Counted from the stretch's first letter, positions 10,832-20,515 are shown. The stretch is DNA of 33,586 nucleotides from Ghiorsea sp. (GCA_026982535.1 JALSGX010000005.1:1-33586), one strand, 5' to 3'. The notes: generated by a model from the letters alone, not told the origin. Made by a program: numbers and translations.

Positions 10832-11023
10832 CTACTTTTTCTTTTTATCGCCACCAAATATCAACCAATATAGACCCAAAAGTACTGTCGGTGTCCAAAC
10901 AAATATGCGCTCAACCGTATAACTTGGCCATGAAACACCAAACATCATATCCAGCGAAAACACCAATACCCAAACAAAAAATAAGCCAACCAACAGTGTC
11001 TTTAGGTTATCTTTAGTCAACAC
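10832..11023 (-). CDS. Small two-TM membrane protein (63 aa)
   Basis: LLVGLFFVWVLVFSLDMMFG and ERIFVWTPTVLLGLYWLIFGG, Lys-rich tail; RBS ggagttgt upstream on minus strand. Confidence 0.6.
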   Translation of the reverse strand: MLTKDNLKTLLVGLFFVWVLVFSLDMMFGVSWPSYTVERIFVWTPTVLLGLYWLIFGGDKKKK

Positions 11024-11061
11024 ACAACTCCTTCAACCAACACAATCTTGAACATAATAAA

Positions 11062-11086
11062 AAAGGCGACCCTAAAGGTCGCCTTT
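11062..11086 (-). terminator. Rho-independent terminator of the ccoNOQP operon
   Basis: Perfect 10-bp stem aaaggcgacc / ggtcgccttt with a 5-nt loop. The minus-strand transcript runs into a T-rich tract (gccttttttattatg) just downstream of ccoP. Confidence 0.85.
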
Positions 11087-11106
11087 CTACAGCTTCTACT
11101 CAAGCT

Positions 11107-12195
11107 TTATTCTACTTCAGGCTCGGCTGCCATACCGCCGCCCATCTCATGCACACGCACGGTTAAGATTTTGATAGAAACCTCATCCAAGCGATCAGCA
11201 AATGATGGCATCATAGCCGTACGACCATGAGCAATGGTATCTCGAATGGTCGCCATATCGCCACCAAAGCGATAAATACCATCGGTCAGGTTTACCGCAC
11301 CCGTATCAAAGTCGCCATTGAGCATAGAACCTTTAGCATTTGCGCCGTGGCAACCTGCACAATTTTCTTGGAACAATTCATTTGCCGCGGCAAATGAACC
11401 TTTGACCAACTCACCATCATCATTCAACTCTGCTTCACCAGAAGCCAATGCCATAACAAATGTCGTGAGTGTATCCACATCAGCATCCGTTAACTCATCA
11501 TTACCACCTTTAGGCGGCATGGATGCCTCACGACCATCTGTGATGGTTTCTTGAATTTTAGCCGCCCAACCACCAAAGAGCCAGTCATCATCTGTTAAGT
11601 TTGGAAACGAAAGCTCAGGGTGAGCATCGTTCAAGTTACCTTGACCACCAGAGCCATGGCATGCTGCACAGTTGTCACCAAACAGTACAATGGAACGACC
11701 CAAAGCAAATTGGCGCATATCATCATCAGCAAGAATTTCATCGACCGACATAGAAGCAAGCTTAGCCATGGATGCTTCACGCACTGCTTCAATCTCAGCA
11801 ACATCATCACGCATTTCGTTGATTGCAGTCCAACCACTTTGATATTTCATATCACCAGCTTTAATGGTTAGATCAGTATGCCCTTTTGCTTTTAAGGCAT
11901 CAATCTCAGCCTGCGTCCATGTCTCACCTTGGTAGTATGGGTTGGAGTTGATCAATGCCATAATCCCTTTGGTATGTCCATCAACCAAGACTTCCATACC
12001 TGTAATACCATTCACCACTTCCTGAATTTTATTATTCAAGGGTGTTGATGGGTAAATAATGTAGTAGCCTGTTACAAAAATCAAACCTATGTAAAAGCCC
12101 CACGCCCACCATGTTGGTGGTGGATTTTTCAGTTCTCGAATACCGTCCCACTCGTGGCCAGTACTGTTATCATTTTGATCATGATGATCACTCAT
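11107..12195 (-). CDS. ccoP: cbb3-type cytochrome c oxidase subunit III (diheme)
   Basis: Two CxxCH heme sites (CAACH, CAGCH), N-terminal TM segment, WDGIRELKNPPPTWWAWGFY motif. Confidence 0.97.
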   Translation of the reverse strand: MSDHHDQNDNSTGHEWDGIRELKNPPPTWWAWGFYIGLIFVTGYYIIYPSTPLNNKIQEVVNGITGMEVLVDGHTKGIMALINSNPYYQGETWTQAEIDALKAKGHTDLTIKAGDMKYQSGWTAINEMRDDVAEIEAVREASMAKLASMSVDEILADDDMRQFALGRSIVLFGDNCAACHGSGGQGNLNDAHPELSFPNLTDDDWLFGGWAAKIQETITDGREASMPPKGGNDELTDADVDTLTTFVMALASGEAELNDDGELVKGSFAAANELFQENCAGCHGANAKGSMLNGDFDTGAVNLTDGIYRFGGDMATIRDTIAHGRTAMMPSFADRLDEVSIKILTVRVHEMGGGMAAEPEVE

Positions 12196-12197
12196 GT

Positions 12198-12359
12198 TTA
12201 ACCCTCCTCGGATTTCTTTTTAGGTTGTTGTTTGATGTCTTCTTCATCAAACACAATGTTCTTTTGTTCAACATAATCATCGTCTTTTGCGCGAAAGAAC
12301 CATAGATAAAGTGCAACCGTCAAAACAACGATGATTATTGTAAGTGTACCAAAGCTCAT
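12198..12359 (-). CDS. ccoQ: CcoQ-like cbb3 oxidase subunit (53 aa)
   Basis: Read from the minus strand: MSFGTLTIIIVVLTVALYLWFFRAKDDDYVEQKNIVFDEEDIKQQPKKKSEEG; lies between ccoO and ccoP; RBS gaggagggt for ccoP lies at its 3' end. Not in the supplied ORF track. Confidence 0.85.
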   Translation of the reverse strand: MSFGTLTIIIVVLTVALYLWFFRAKDDDYVEQKNIVFDEEDIKQQPKKKSEEG

Positions 12360-12362
12360 AGA

Positions 12363-13208
12363 TTACTTACGGTAAGGTTGACCGAATTTATCATGATAAT
12401 AATCGACACCTTCCTCGAAGTGAACATGAGTACCTAGTTGTTGCAAGTAAGCAATCAAAGCATCCAGCTCGGTTATATCTGAAGCATCACCATCAAATGC
12501 ACGCACATTAATGGGCGTAGGCTCAAAAGAGTCTGTCCAGGTCACAACTTCACCATCATGCTTCCATACCTTGCTCTCATAGCGTTTGCGAAGCCCTTCT
12601 TCTCCAGCACCATCGTCAACACCTGCTTGCGCTTTGAGATCTGCTTCCCAGTTTGCAATATGCTCATCACTATAGGGAACATTCATCATGGCAAGCACTT
12701 CCATGCGTGCTTTTGTAATGCTTGTATCAAGGGGCGTTTCTTCCAACCATGGGTAGTTTGGCATGACCGATTCAGGAACCACAGAACGCGGTGCCCGCAT
12801 ATGTTGAATATGCCAAGCATCGGTGTATTTACCACCCAAACGAGCCAGATCAGGACCAGTACGCTTGGAGCCCCATTGGTAGTTGTGGTCAAATTGTGAC
12901 TCAGCAGCCAATGAGAAGTGACCATATCGTTCTTTTTCATCACGGAAAGGGCGAATCATTTGCGAATGGCAAAGGAAACAGCCTTCACGACGATAAATCG
13001 CGTAGCCTTCAAGCTCCAGTGGTGTCAAAGGACGAACGCCTTCCACCGCTGGTTCAGCATCATCAAGATAGTATGTAGGTACAATCTCAACAATACCGCC
13101 AACTGCCACCAAAATCACAATAAATGTTGCAAGAATGGGCAGGCTTGACTCAACTGTATCGTGCGGGATACCACGAATCATGCCACCACCTTTTTTGTAT
13201 TCTGACAT
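12363..13208 (-). CDS. ccoO: cbb3-type cytochrome c oxidase subunit II (monoheme)
   Basis: YAIYRREGCFLCHSQMIRPFRDEKERYGHFSLAAES...WGSKRTGPDLARLGGKY. Confidence 0.97.
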   Translation of the reverse strand: MSEYKKGGGMIRGIPHDTVESSLPILATFIVILVAVGGIVEIVPTYYLDDAEPAVEGVRPLTPLELEGYAIYRREGCFLCHSQMIRPFRDEKERYGHFSLAAESQFDHNYQWGSKRTGPDLARLGGKYTDAWHIQHMRAPRSVVPESVMPNYPWLEETPLDTSITKARMEVLAMMNVPYSDEHIANWEADLKAQAGVDDGAGEEGLRKRYESKVWKHDGEVVTWTDSFEPTPINVRAFDGDASDITELDALIAYLQQLGTHVHFEEGVDYYHDKFGQPYRK

Positions 13209-13218
13209 CGTTATCTCC

Positions 13219-14649
13219 TTATGCTTTTGCTTCAGCGGTTAGAGTTATATTGGTACCCGCTTTAACAGCGCTGATTGTTTTGATTGTATTAAATAGCATA
13301 ATGCTCAACCCTGTGAATACAAGGAATCCACCCGTCGCACGAATAACATAGAAAGGGTGCATGGCAGCAACTGAGTCTGCAAAAGTATAAATAAGATTGC
13401 CATACTCATCGAATGCGCGCCACATCAAACCTTGCAATACACCAGAACCCCACATCGCAGTGATGTACAGAATAGCACCTGTTAAGTGAATCCAGAAATG
13501 TGCATTAACCAGCTTGGTGGACCACATTTCAGTGTTCCACATACGCGTAATCATGTGATAAAGCGCACCGATTGCAATCATTGCATTCCAGCCCAAAGCA
13601 CCTGAATGCACATGACCAACTGTCCAGTCCGTGTAGTGCGACAATGCGTTCACAGATTTAATTGCCATCATTGGACCTTCAAAAGTTGACATACCATAAA
13701 ACGCAAGCGACACAACCATAAAGCGCATCACTGGGTCAGTCCGCAACTTATCCCAAGCCCCAGACATGGTCATCATACCATTAATCATACCTCCCCATGA
13801 TGGGAAGATAAGCGCAATCGACATACCCGCACCCAAAGACTGTGTCCAGTCAGGAATTGCTGTATAGTGAAGATGGTGCGCACCAACCCATACATACAAG
13901 AATGTTAGCGACCAAAAGTGCAGAATCGATAGCCGGTAAGAGTAAATAGGGCGGTTTGCATGCTTGGGTACAAAATAATACATAATGCCAATAAAGCCTG
14001 CTGTTAAGAAGAAGCCAACCGCATTATGACCCCACCACCACTGTATCATGGCATCATGCACACCTGCGTATGCAGAATATGAGAATGTCATATCAACTGG
14101 AATAGCTAAACCATTAAAGACAAAAATATAGGTTACCATGAATAGCATGGCCATATAGAACCATAAACCAACATAAATATGTGACATTTTACGCGCTGCA
14201 ATGGTTGCCAGCGTTGTGATTGTCAAACATACCCAGCCAAGCGCAAGAATAATATCAATCCACCACTCTGCTTCATGATACTCTTTACCTTGCGTTAACC
14301 CCAAAGGCAATGTTGCAACAACAAGCAAACAGCCAATCAACCAAAACGCAACTGCTGCCCAAGCAAATCCCTCAAGGCGCAGGCGCGCATGGGTTGTATG
14401 CTGAACCATATAAAAACCGCCACCCAAAAGCAGGAAGCCACCAAATCCAAAAATAACCACATTAGTGTGTACAGGACGAAGTCTCCCAAAGGTTATTTCT
14501 GCAATATCAAAGCTAAGCGCAGGCACCGCCAGTTGAGACGCCACCCATGTTCCAATAAAGGTGCCAAGTACACCCAAAACAATACCTAGTATAACACAAA
14601 CCTTAACAATGTCGTAATTATACTGTTCTTTTTCAGCTACCGAACTCAC
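13219..14649 (-). CDS. ccoN: cbb3-type cytochrome c oxidase subunit I
   Basis: Heme-copper oxidase subunit I with WWWGHNAVGFFLTAGF, HLHYTAIPDW, GHVHSGALGWNAM. GTG start overlaps the upstream small ORF (GTGA). Confidence 0.97.
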   Translation of the reverse strand: MSSVAEKEQYNYDIVKVCVILGIVLGVLGTFIGTWVASQLAVPALSFDIAEITFGRLRPVHTNVVIFGFGGFLLLGGGFYMVQHTTHARLRLEGFAWAAVAFWLIGCLLVVATLPLGLTQGKEYHEAEWWIDIILALGWVCLTITTLATIAARKMSHIYVGLWFYMAMLFMVTYIFVFNGLAIPVDMTFSYSAYAGVHDAMIQWWWGHNAVGFFLTAGFIGIMYYFVPKHANRPIYSYRLSILHFWSLTFLYVWVGAHHLHYTAIPDWTQSLGAGMSIALIFPSWGGMINGMMTMSGAWDKLRTDPVMRFMVVSLAFYGMSTFEGPMMAIKSVNALSHYTDWTVGHVHSGALGWNAMIAIGALYHMITRMWNTEMWSTKLVNAHFWIHLTGAILYITAMWGSGVLQGLMWRAFDEYGNLIYTFADSVAAMHPFYVIRATGGFLVFTGLSIMLFNTIKTISAVKAGTNITLTAEAKA

Positions 14650-14837
14650 GAGTTACTTCCTCCCTTCTTTTCTTTTTCCAACCTTTCTTGTTCAGCCAGT
14701 TGCATAGCCTTTCGAATAGCGGTAACAACCACCAAAACAGAAACGGTTACCGTAACGACTGACAAAACAACAGTCCAGTCGGGTGTCCATGCGTCAGCGT
14801 TGAACATCACATGACCAGCTTTTTCAACTTCCTTCAT
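14646..14837 (-). CDS. Small single-TM membrane protein upstream of ccoN (63 aa)
   Basis: DWTVVLSVVTVTVSVLVVVTAIRKAMQLAEQERLEKEKKGG; RBS aaggagtg before the ATG; stop overlaps the ccoN GTG start. Confidence 0.75.
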   Translation of the reverse strand: MKEVEKAGHVMFNADAWTPDWTVVLSVVTVTVSVLVVVTAIRKAMQLAEQERLEKEKKGGSNS

Positions 14838-14872
14838 GATCGCACTCCTTTTAATAATTTAATTCATCAAGC

Positions 14873-14953
14873 TTAGTTTCCTGTGATTAATGTTATAATA
14901 CTTACAATTGCCACAAATGTGAAATAATAAACAAAACCTAAGATAAATGGCAT
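14873..14953 (-). CDS. Predicted 26-aa membrane microprotein, first ORF of the cco operon
   Basis: ATG preceded on the minus strand by caggagggataat (strong SD, good spacing); encodes MPFILGFVYYFTFVAIVSIITLITGN, one TM helix. Confidence 0.6.
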   Translation of the reverse strand: MPFILGFVYYFTFVAIVSIITLITGN

Positions 14954-15179
14954 ATTATCCCTCCTGTTTCTCAAACGAGAGTTTTCTATTGTGCAGAACT
15001 TTAAGACCATTAAAAAATTTTAACAAGAATTATTTTCCCTAGGGCAAAAATGGTTTTATCTTTGGACATGCTTGCTTGTGGTCGGTATCCTTTCGCAAGC
15101 TTTAACTAATATGAACAACTGGCAAACAACTAAATGTTGGCTAGCTGGTATCCAATTACGCTAACGAGGTCTTCCCACT

Positions 15180-16595
15180 ATGTCTTCTGAAAAAAAGTCT
15201 GATTACATTATTGAACATGATGACTATACCCATTGGGACATCAACCTGGGCGACAAAAAAGTCCACGCGCGCAGAATACCTGGGCGATTCAGAAATATTC
15301 GCTGGGCGGTTATGGCAAGCTTGCTTTTGCCTTTTTTTCTTGCGCCTTATTTAACATGGGGAGATAGACAAGCCATTCTTTTTGACATACCAGGGCGCAA
15401 GTTTTATTTATTTGATATTACCATTTGGCCCCAAGATCTGATTATTTTAGCACTCCTCATGCTGTTTGCCTTTGTTCTTTTGTTTGCCATGACTGCCATC
15501 GCAGGGCGCATTTTTTGCGGCAATATGTGCCCGCAAACCATGTGGACAGATCTCATGACGCTGATAGAGCGATGGGCTGAAGGCTCCGCGCGCCAACGCA
15601 TCAAGCTTGATGCCATGCCATGGAATGCTGAAAAAATACGCAAGCGTGCACTCAAACATTTGATGTGGATCATACTATGCACCACAACATCTGTGACCTT
15701 CCTTGGCTATTTCTCTGGCATTTACGATGCCTGGTATGGTCTATTCACCTTACAGTATAATGTGTATGAATGGGTTTCCTTTATCCTTGTTTTTGTTCTC
15801 TTTTATGTCAGCACTGGCTATGTACGAGAGCAAGTTTGCAACTGGATTTGCCCTTATGCACGCATTCAAGCAGTGATGACCGATAAAGACACGATTACCA
15901 CCACTTATGATTACCACAGAGGGGAACCTCGAGGTCGCCGCAAAAAGGGGCAAGACAATGATAGCTTGGGCGACTGCGTGGACTGCAACTTATGCGTATC
16001 TGTTTGCCCTACTGGCGTTGATATTCGCAATGGCAACCAAATTGGCTGCATCAACTGCGGTGTTTGCATTGATGCCTGCGACGACATCATGGAAAAGGTC
16101 GGGAAAGAAAAAGGGCTAATTCGCTTTATGTCATACCATGAGCTTGAAAATCAAAGCACCACCCACAGACGCTTCTTGCGCCCTCGCCCGCTGTTTTACA
16201 TCGCCATCACCACCGCCACCTTTTTAGGCATTATGTATGGTCTATTCTTCAAATCCGATATTGACATCAATGTGCGCCATGAACGCAGTCCGTTGTACAC
16301 ACTGATGTCAGATCGTAGTATTCAGAATGTTTTTCATACCATTATCCTGAACAAAACCGAGCATGCTGCCAAGTTCACTTTAGAAGCATCTGGCATTGAT
16401 GGCCTAATCAGTAACCTCGATGGTAAAATCTTAGAGCTCAAAACTGGTGAAGCCAAGAAAGTGACACTCCGCGTCAAGGTGCCACAAAAAAACTTAACGC
16501 AAGAAAGACAACCCATTACACTGACCTTGCGCTCAATTGACAACCCTGAAATATTCAAAGTGTATGAGTCTATGTTTTTTGGACCCAAGAGGTAA
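15180..16595 (+). CDS. ccoG: cbb3 oxidase accessory protein CcoG/FixG (polyferredoxin-type)
   Basis: GRIFCGNMCPQTMWTDL, CNWICPYARIQAVM, two 4Fe-4S motifs (CVDCNLCVSVCP, CINCGVCIDACD), FixG C-terminal region. Confidence 0.96.
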   Translation: MSSEKKSDYIIEHDDYTHWDINLGDKKVHARRIPGRFRNIRWAVMASLLLPFFLAPYLTWGDRQAILFDIPGRKFYLFDITIWPQDLIILALLMLFAFVLLFAMTAIAGRIFCGNMCPQTMWTDLMTLIERWAEGSARQRIKLDAMPWNAEKIRKRALKHLMWIILCTTTSVTFLGYFSGIYDAWYGLFTLQYNVYEWVSFILVFVLFYVSTGYVREQVCNWICPYARIQAVMTDKDTITTTYDYHRGEPRGRRKKGQDNDSLGDCVDCNLCVSVCPTGVDIRNGNQIGCINCGVCIDACDDIMEKVGKEKGLIRFMSYHELENQSTTHRRFLRPRPLFYIAITTATFLGIMYGLFFKSDIDINVRHERSPLYTLMSDRSIQNVFHTIILNKTEHAAKFTLEASGIDGLISNLDGKILELKTGEAKKVTLRVKVPQKNLTQERQPITLTLRSIDNPEIFKVYESMFFGPKR

Positions 16596-16601
16596 TCTAA
16601 A

Positions 16602-17168
16602 ATGGCTGAACCATACAAGGCACGATCAAAATCTGGCTTAAGAAGTCCATGGCTTTGGGCAATTTTTGCCCTGTTTGCCGTGATGTTCACCGTAAACTTT
16701 CTCTTCTTTACCGTTGGCAAAAACACAGCACCAGGCTTGGTCAATGAAGAATACTACAAATACGGCTTGCAACAAAACAAAATTGACAAACAGTATCGCA
16801 AACAAGCGGCGCGTGGCTGGCGCGTTGATTTGTCCACACCGCAACCTTGGCGCATTCATGAGCCCAAAGATATCTTGCTCACCGTTACCGACAAAACAGG
16901 CAAACCACTCTCTGGAGGACTTGCCGAGGTCACAGCATATCGCCCCAGCAATGCCAAATACGATATTATCCAGCAACTTAAAGAAACCGAACAACCTGGT
17001 GTGTATAAAACAAGCCTAAAACTGCCACTTCAAGGTATTTGGGATATCAACATTCTCTTTACACTAGGCGAAGACAAACACATGTTGAACAAACGCATTC
17101 ATATTATTGGCGATGGTGAAGCAGAACCAAGCTTATTGGAAAACATTGTTCGATTCATCACCAAGTAA
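16602..17168 (+). CDS. ccoH: FixH/CcoH family protein
   Basis: Single TM, then GLVNEEYYKYGLQQNK; position between ccoG and ccoI. Confidence 0.9.
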   Translation: MAEPYKARSKSGLRSPWLWAIFALFAVMFTVNFLFFTVGKNTAPGLVNEEYYKYGLQQNKIDKQYRKQAARGWRVDLSTPQPWRIHEPKDILLTVTDKTGKPLSGGLAEVTAYRPSNAKYDIIQQLKETEQPGVYKTSLKLPLQGIWDINILFTLGEDKHMLNKRIHIIGDGEAEPSLLENIVRFITK

Positions 17169-17177
17169 AGTAACTCC

Positions 17178-19646
17178 ATGAATTCGCCAACACAGGATAC
17201 CTGCTTTCATTGTGGCTTGGAACTTCCTTCTCAAGGTACTATTCATGCAGATATCCGAGGAAAAACACAAGCCTTTTGCTGCAATGGTTGTGCGCAAGTA
17301 TGCACTATCATTCATGACTCTGGCTTAGATTCCTTCTACAAATTTGCCCCAGAATCAAGAAGCTGGAGCACCCCCCAACAGGCCCCAGAAGATGCCAAGC
17401 TCTTTGATTTACCTGAGGTTCAGGCTGACTTTGTCCGTCAATATCCTGATGGTACCTATCAGGCAGATTTGCTTATTGAAGGTATTCATTGCCCCGCTTG
17501 TGTTTGGCTCATTGAGCAAGCACTGCGACAAAATAGCGCAATTGCCTCAGCAGAGGTGAGTCTAACTCGCCGCAGGCTCCGCCTTCGCTGGCAACCTGAT
17601 CAAATGAAGCTGTCGGAAGCCATTATCACCATAGGACATCTTGGCTACCAAGCCATTCCTTATGAGGAAGATCTGGAACAAAAAGCCAATAAAGCACGCA
17701 GGCAAGACCTGCTCTTTCGCATGGCATTTGCTGGTTTTGTCTTCGCCAATGTCATGACGGCTGCCGTATGTTTGTATGGGGGCGACTTTTTTGGTATTGA
17801 GCCTAAATGGCGGGCTCTATTTCAATGGTACTCCATGGTTCTTACCCTTGCAGGCATTGCCTACTCTGGACGCAGTTTTTTTATCTCTGCATGGAAAGCC
17901 ATCAAAACACGCAAACCTAATATGGACTTGCCCATCAGTATAGGTATCACTGCCAGTTTTTTATGGTCATCTTATGTTACCATTCTCCCAAACCCCAACA
18001 CTGAAGGTCATGTTTATTTTGATTCTGTATCCATGTTTGTATTCCTTATTCTTATTGGTCGATTCTTAGAATCATCGGCACGGGAAACTGCTGGCTCTGC
18101 GACACGCCACCTTTTAGCTCTGCTTCCTCGATCAGCACGCATGGTATTGGATCGTGGGCATGAGGAGATGATACCACTACGCTCCATTCGTCGGGGTAAT
18201 GTGCTTCGCATCAAACCTGGCGACCGTATTCCCGTTGATGGCGAGGTCGTTGAAGGTTACTCAGAGGTTGATGAGTCCATCATTTCAGGAGAATCCCGCC
18301 CAGTCACCAAGCAAACAGGCAGCCAGGTTATCGGCGGAACCCTTAACATTTCAGGGCAATTGTTGGTTAAAGCAACTCACCTCGGTCATGAATCTGTCTT
18401 AGCGCAAATCATTGAGCTGGTCGAACAAGCGCAAGACTCCAAAGTTCGCATTCAAGGTATCGCAGACCGTATTGTTCCTTGGTTTGTCTCCATTATCTTG
18501 GGTCTGGCCGCCATAACTTTTATCTACTGGTATATCAGTGCTGGCTTTGCTGTAGCAATCATGACAGCAGTGACTGTGCTTATCATTACCTGCCCCTGTG
18601 CATTGGGGCTGGCGACGCCTATGGCTATTTCCATTGGGGCAGGTCTGGGTGGCAAACTGGGTATTTTAATTAAACAAGGTTGCGCTTTAGAGCAGATGCT
18701 TAGTTTGGATCATATCGTATTTGATAAAACAGGCACATTAACCCGAGGGCAGCTTCAGGTTCAAAGCAGAATGTGCTTCACGCAAGATGAAGCAAAGCTA
18801 TGGCAACAAGTGCATACCCTTGAACGAGCATCAGAACACCCCCTCGCCACAGCCATTACCGAAGACTTACAAGATTACCCTGCCACAGCACAGCTGACGC
18901 AATTCAAAAGCATCCAAGGGCGTGGTGTTGAAGGCTATTTCGATAAACGCATCTTGCGCGTTGGTTCTCTAAGCTGGATGTTATCACAACATATTCCCCT
19001 ACCAGAACATATCCAAACACAACTCATACGCGAAGAAGAGCGGGGGCATACGCTGGTAGTCGTCTTTGATGATCACCAACTCCTAGCATGGCTTGCCCTT
19101 GGCGATAAACTGCGTCCTGAAGCATCAGATGTCATCACAACACTTCAAAAACAAGGCATAGGCATTAGCCTGATTACAGGTGACAGAAAAGGATCTGCCG
19201 AAGCTATTGTTGCACAAATCCATACATTAAAACCTATACAAGTGATTGCCGAAGTATTGCCCCATGAAAAAGCAGAAAAAATTAGAGCCTTGCAAAACCA
19301 AGGCTTAACTGTTGGCATGATTGGTGATGGTGTAAACGATGCGCCAGCGCTCACCCAAGCCAATGTAGGTATTGCCATGGGACAAGCCACAGATATTTCA
19401 GCTCATGCCGCGGATATTGTGCTACTTGGTGGTTTGGATAAGCTGCCTATTGCATTCGCTTTATCCAAGCAAACCATTCGTACCATCAAACAAAACCTTG
19501 CCATCTCACTCAGTTATAATATTATCGTTATTCCACTTGCTATGGCAGGCTTTGTTCATCCGCTGTTTGCAGCAATCGCAATGCCAATATCCTCGCTTTT
19601 GGTTATTGGCAACGCACTACTCATTCACAAGCGTGTAAAAGGATAG
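17178..19646 (+). CDS. ccoI: CcoI/FixI-type copper P1B-ATPase
   Basis: CFHCGLELP, CCNGCAQVC, GIHCPACVWLIEQAL; TCPCALGLATP; DKTGTLT; MIGDGVNDAPAL. Confidence 0.96.
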   Translation: MNSPTQDTCFHCGLELPSQGTIHADIRGKTQAFCCNGCAQVCTIIHDSGLDSFYKFAPESRSWSTPQQAPEDAKLFDLPEVQADFVRQYPDGTYQADLLIEGIHCPACVWLIEQALRQNSAIASAEVSLTRRRLRLRWQPDQMKLSEAIITIGHLGYQAIPYEEDLEQKANKARRQDLLFRMAFAGFVFANVMTAAVCLYGGDFFGIEPKWRALFQWYSMVLTLAGIAYSGRSFFISAWKAIKTRKPNMDLPISIGITASFLWSSYVTILPNPNTEGHVYFDSVSMFVFLILIGRFLESSARETAGSATRHLLALLPRSARMVLDRGHEEMIPLRSIRRGNVLRIKPGDRIPVDGEVVEGYSEVDESIISGESRPVTKQTGSQVIGGTLNISGQLLVKATHLGHESVLAQIIELVEQAQDSKVRIQGIADRIVPWFVSIILGLAAITFIYWYISAGFAVAIMTAVTVLIITCPCALGLATPMAISIGAGLGGKLGILIKQGCALEQMLSLDHIVFDKTGTLTRGQLQVQSRMCFTQDEAKLWQQVHTLERASEHPLATAITEDLQDYPATAQLTQFKSIQGRGVEGYFDKRILRVGSLSWMLSQHIPLPEHIQTQLIREEERGHTLVVVFDDHQLLAWLALGDKLRPEASDVITTLQKQGIGISLITGDRKGSAEAIVAQIHTLKPIQVIAEVLPHEKAEKIRALQNQGLTVGMIGDGVNDAPALTQANVGIAMGQATDISAHAADIVLLGGLDKLPIAFALSKQTIRTIKQNLAISLSYNIIVIPLAMAGFVHPLFAAIAMPISSLLVIGNALLIHKRVKG

Positions 19647-19651
19647 TAGAA

Positions 19652-19855
19652 ATGGATATTATTTTAATGCTTATACCTGCTGCACTGGTGTTTAGTGTGG
19701 TTGCACTTTTGGTTTTCCGTTGGTCAGTCAACTCTGAACAATATGATGATATGGAAGGAGAGGCGCATCGGATTCTTATGGATAATGAAGATATGATTCC
19801 AACACCCAAACGCACAAAAAACAATCTTCCTGAAAACAAAAAAGAAGACACCTGA
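19652..19855 (+). CDS. ccoS: cbb3 oxidase maturation protein CcoS
   Basis: Short TM protein MDIILMLIPAALVFSVVALLVFRWSVNSEQYDDMEGEAHRIL directly after ccoI. Confidence 0.93.
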   Translation: MDIILMLIPAALVFSVVALLVFRWSVNSEQYDDMEGEAHRILMDNEDMIPTPKRTKNNLPENKKEDT

Positions 19856-19857
19856 AT

Positions 19858-20484
19858 ATGGGCAAGTTTGCCTTGTTCTTTGCTGCTGTGGTGGCGTTGT
19901 CAACTTATTACATTACCAGTTCAGTGTATCAACTATCCCCCACTTCCAAGCCACAACGAACATGGGTGGACAATACAGGGAAGCTTCATGTCATGGGCAT
20001 CGTTTTGGGTGAAAGTACGGTTCGTGATGCGGAGCTTGCGTTCCGTAGCAGAGCGGATGCAGCCATATTTTTATACCCTCTGCCTCCCACGCAAAGTGGC
20101 AACAAGCAATTTAGAGGTGAAATTGAGGCTTATTTCCCATCCATCGCGGACCACAGTAAAGTCATTTTAGAACTTGAAGTCTCAGCCACTCAAATTGAAG
20201 CCATGCGACAGCGAAGTACCATGCCAAGAGTTTACCCCAATGGTGTTATTCGCATGAACCTTGGTGATAAAGATGTTCTTGGCGTACAAAACATGGTCAT
20301 TCGCAAGCTTACCCTGATACCCAGTATTACCATCACCGAAGATATTCTTCATGCACAATTTGGCAATCATACAAGTAAATCTTCACCGACCAACACGCTA
20401 ACCATATACCACTACCCCGATATTGGTCTAACTGCAGAGATCAACCATGAAGGCAAAGATAAATTGATGTTTGTGAACCCTTAA
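19858..20484 (+). CDS. Uncharacterised membrane-anchored protein, paralog A
   Basis: N-terminal TM; shares motifs with ORF 20971..21654 (EAYF, PR.YP.GV.R.N, TLIPSITI vs TIIPGHAI). Starts 3 nt after the ccoS stop. Confidence 0.8.
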   Translation: MGKFALFFAAVVALSTYYITSSVYQLSPTSKPQRTWVDNTGKLHVMGIVLGESTVRDAELAFRSRADAAIFLYPLPPTQSGNKQFRGEIEAYFPSIADHSKVILELEVSATQIEAMRQRSTMPRVYPNGVIRMNLGDKDVLGVQNMVIRKLTLIPSITITEDILHAQFGNHTSKSSPTNTLTIYHYPDIGLTAEINHEGKDKLMFVNP

Positions 20485-20495
20485 TCGCCATAAAA

Positions 20496-20515
20496 AAGGC
20501 AGTCTAGGCTGCCTT
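20496..20515 (-). terminator. Hairpin terminator between convergent genes (best T-tract on minus strand; possibly bidirectional)
   Basis: aaggcag-tctagg-ctgcctt hairpin; minus transcript continues tttttta, plus transcript continues ctttc. Confidence 0.75.

Noticed and set aside
12558-12899. 113-aa plus-strand ORF within ccoO
   Set aside because: Antisense to conserved ccoO; no domain signal.
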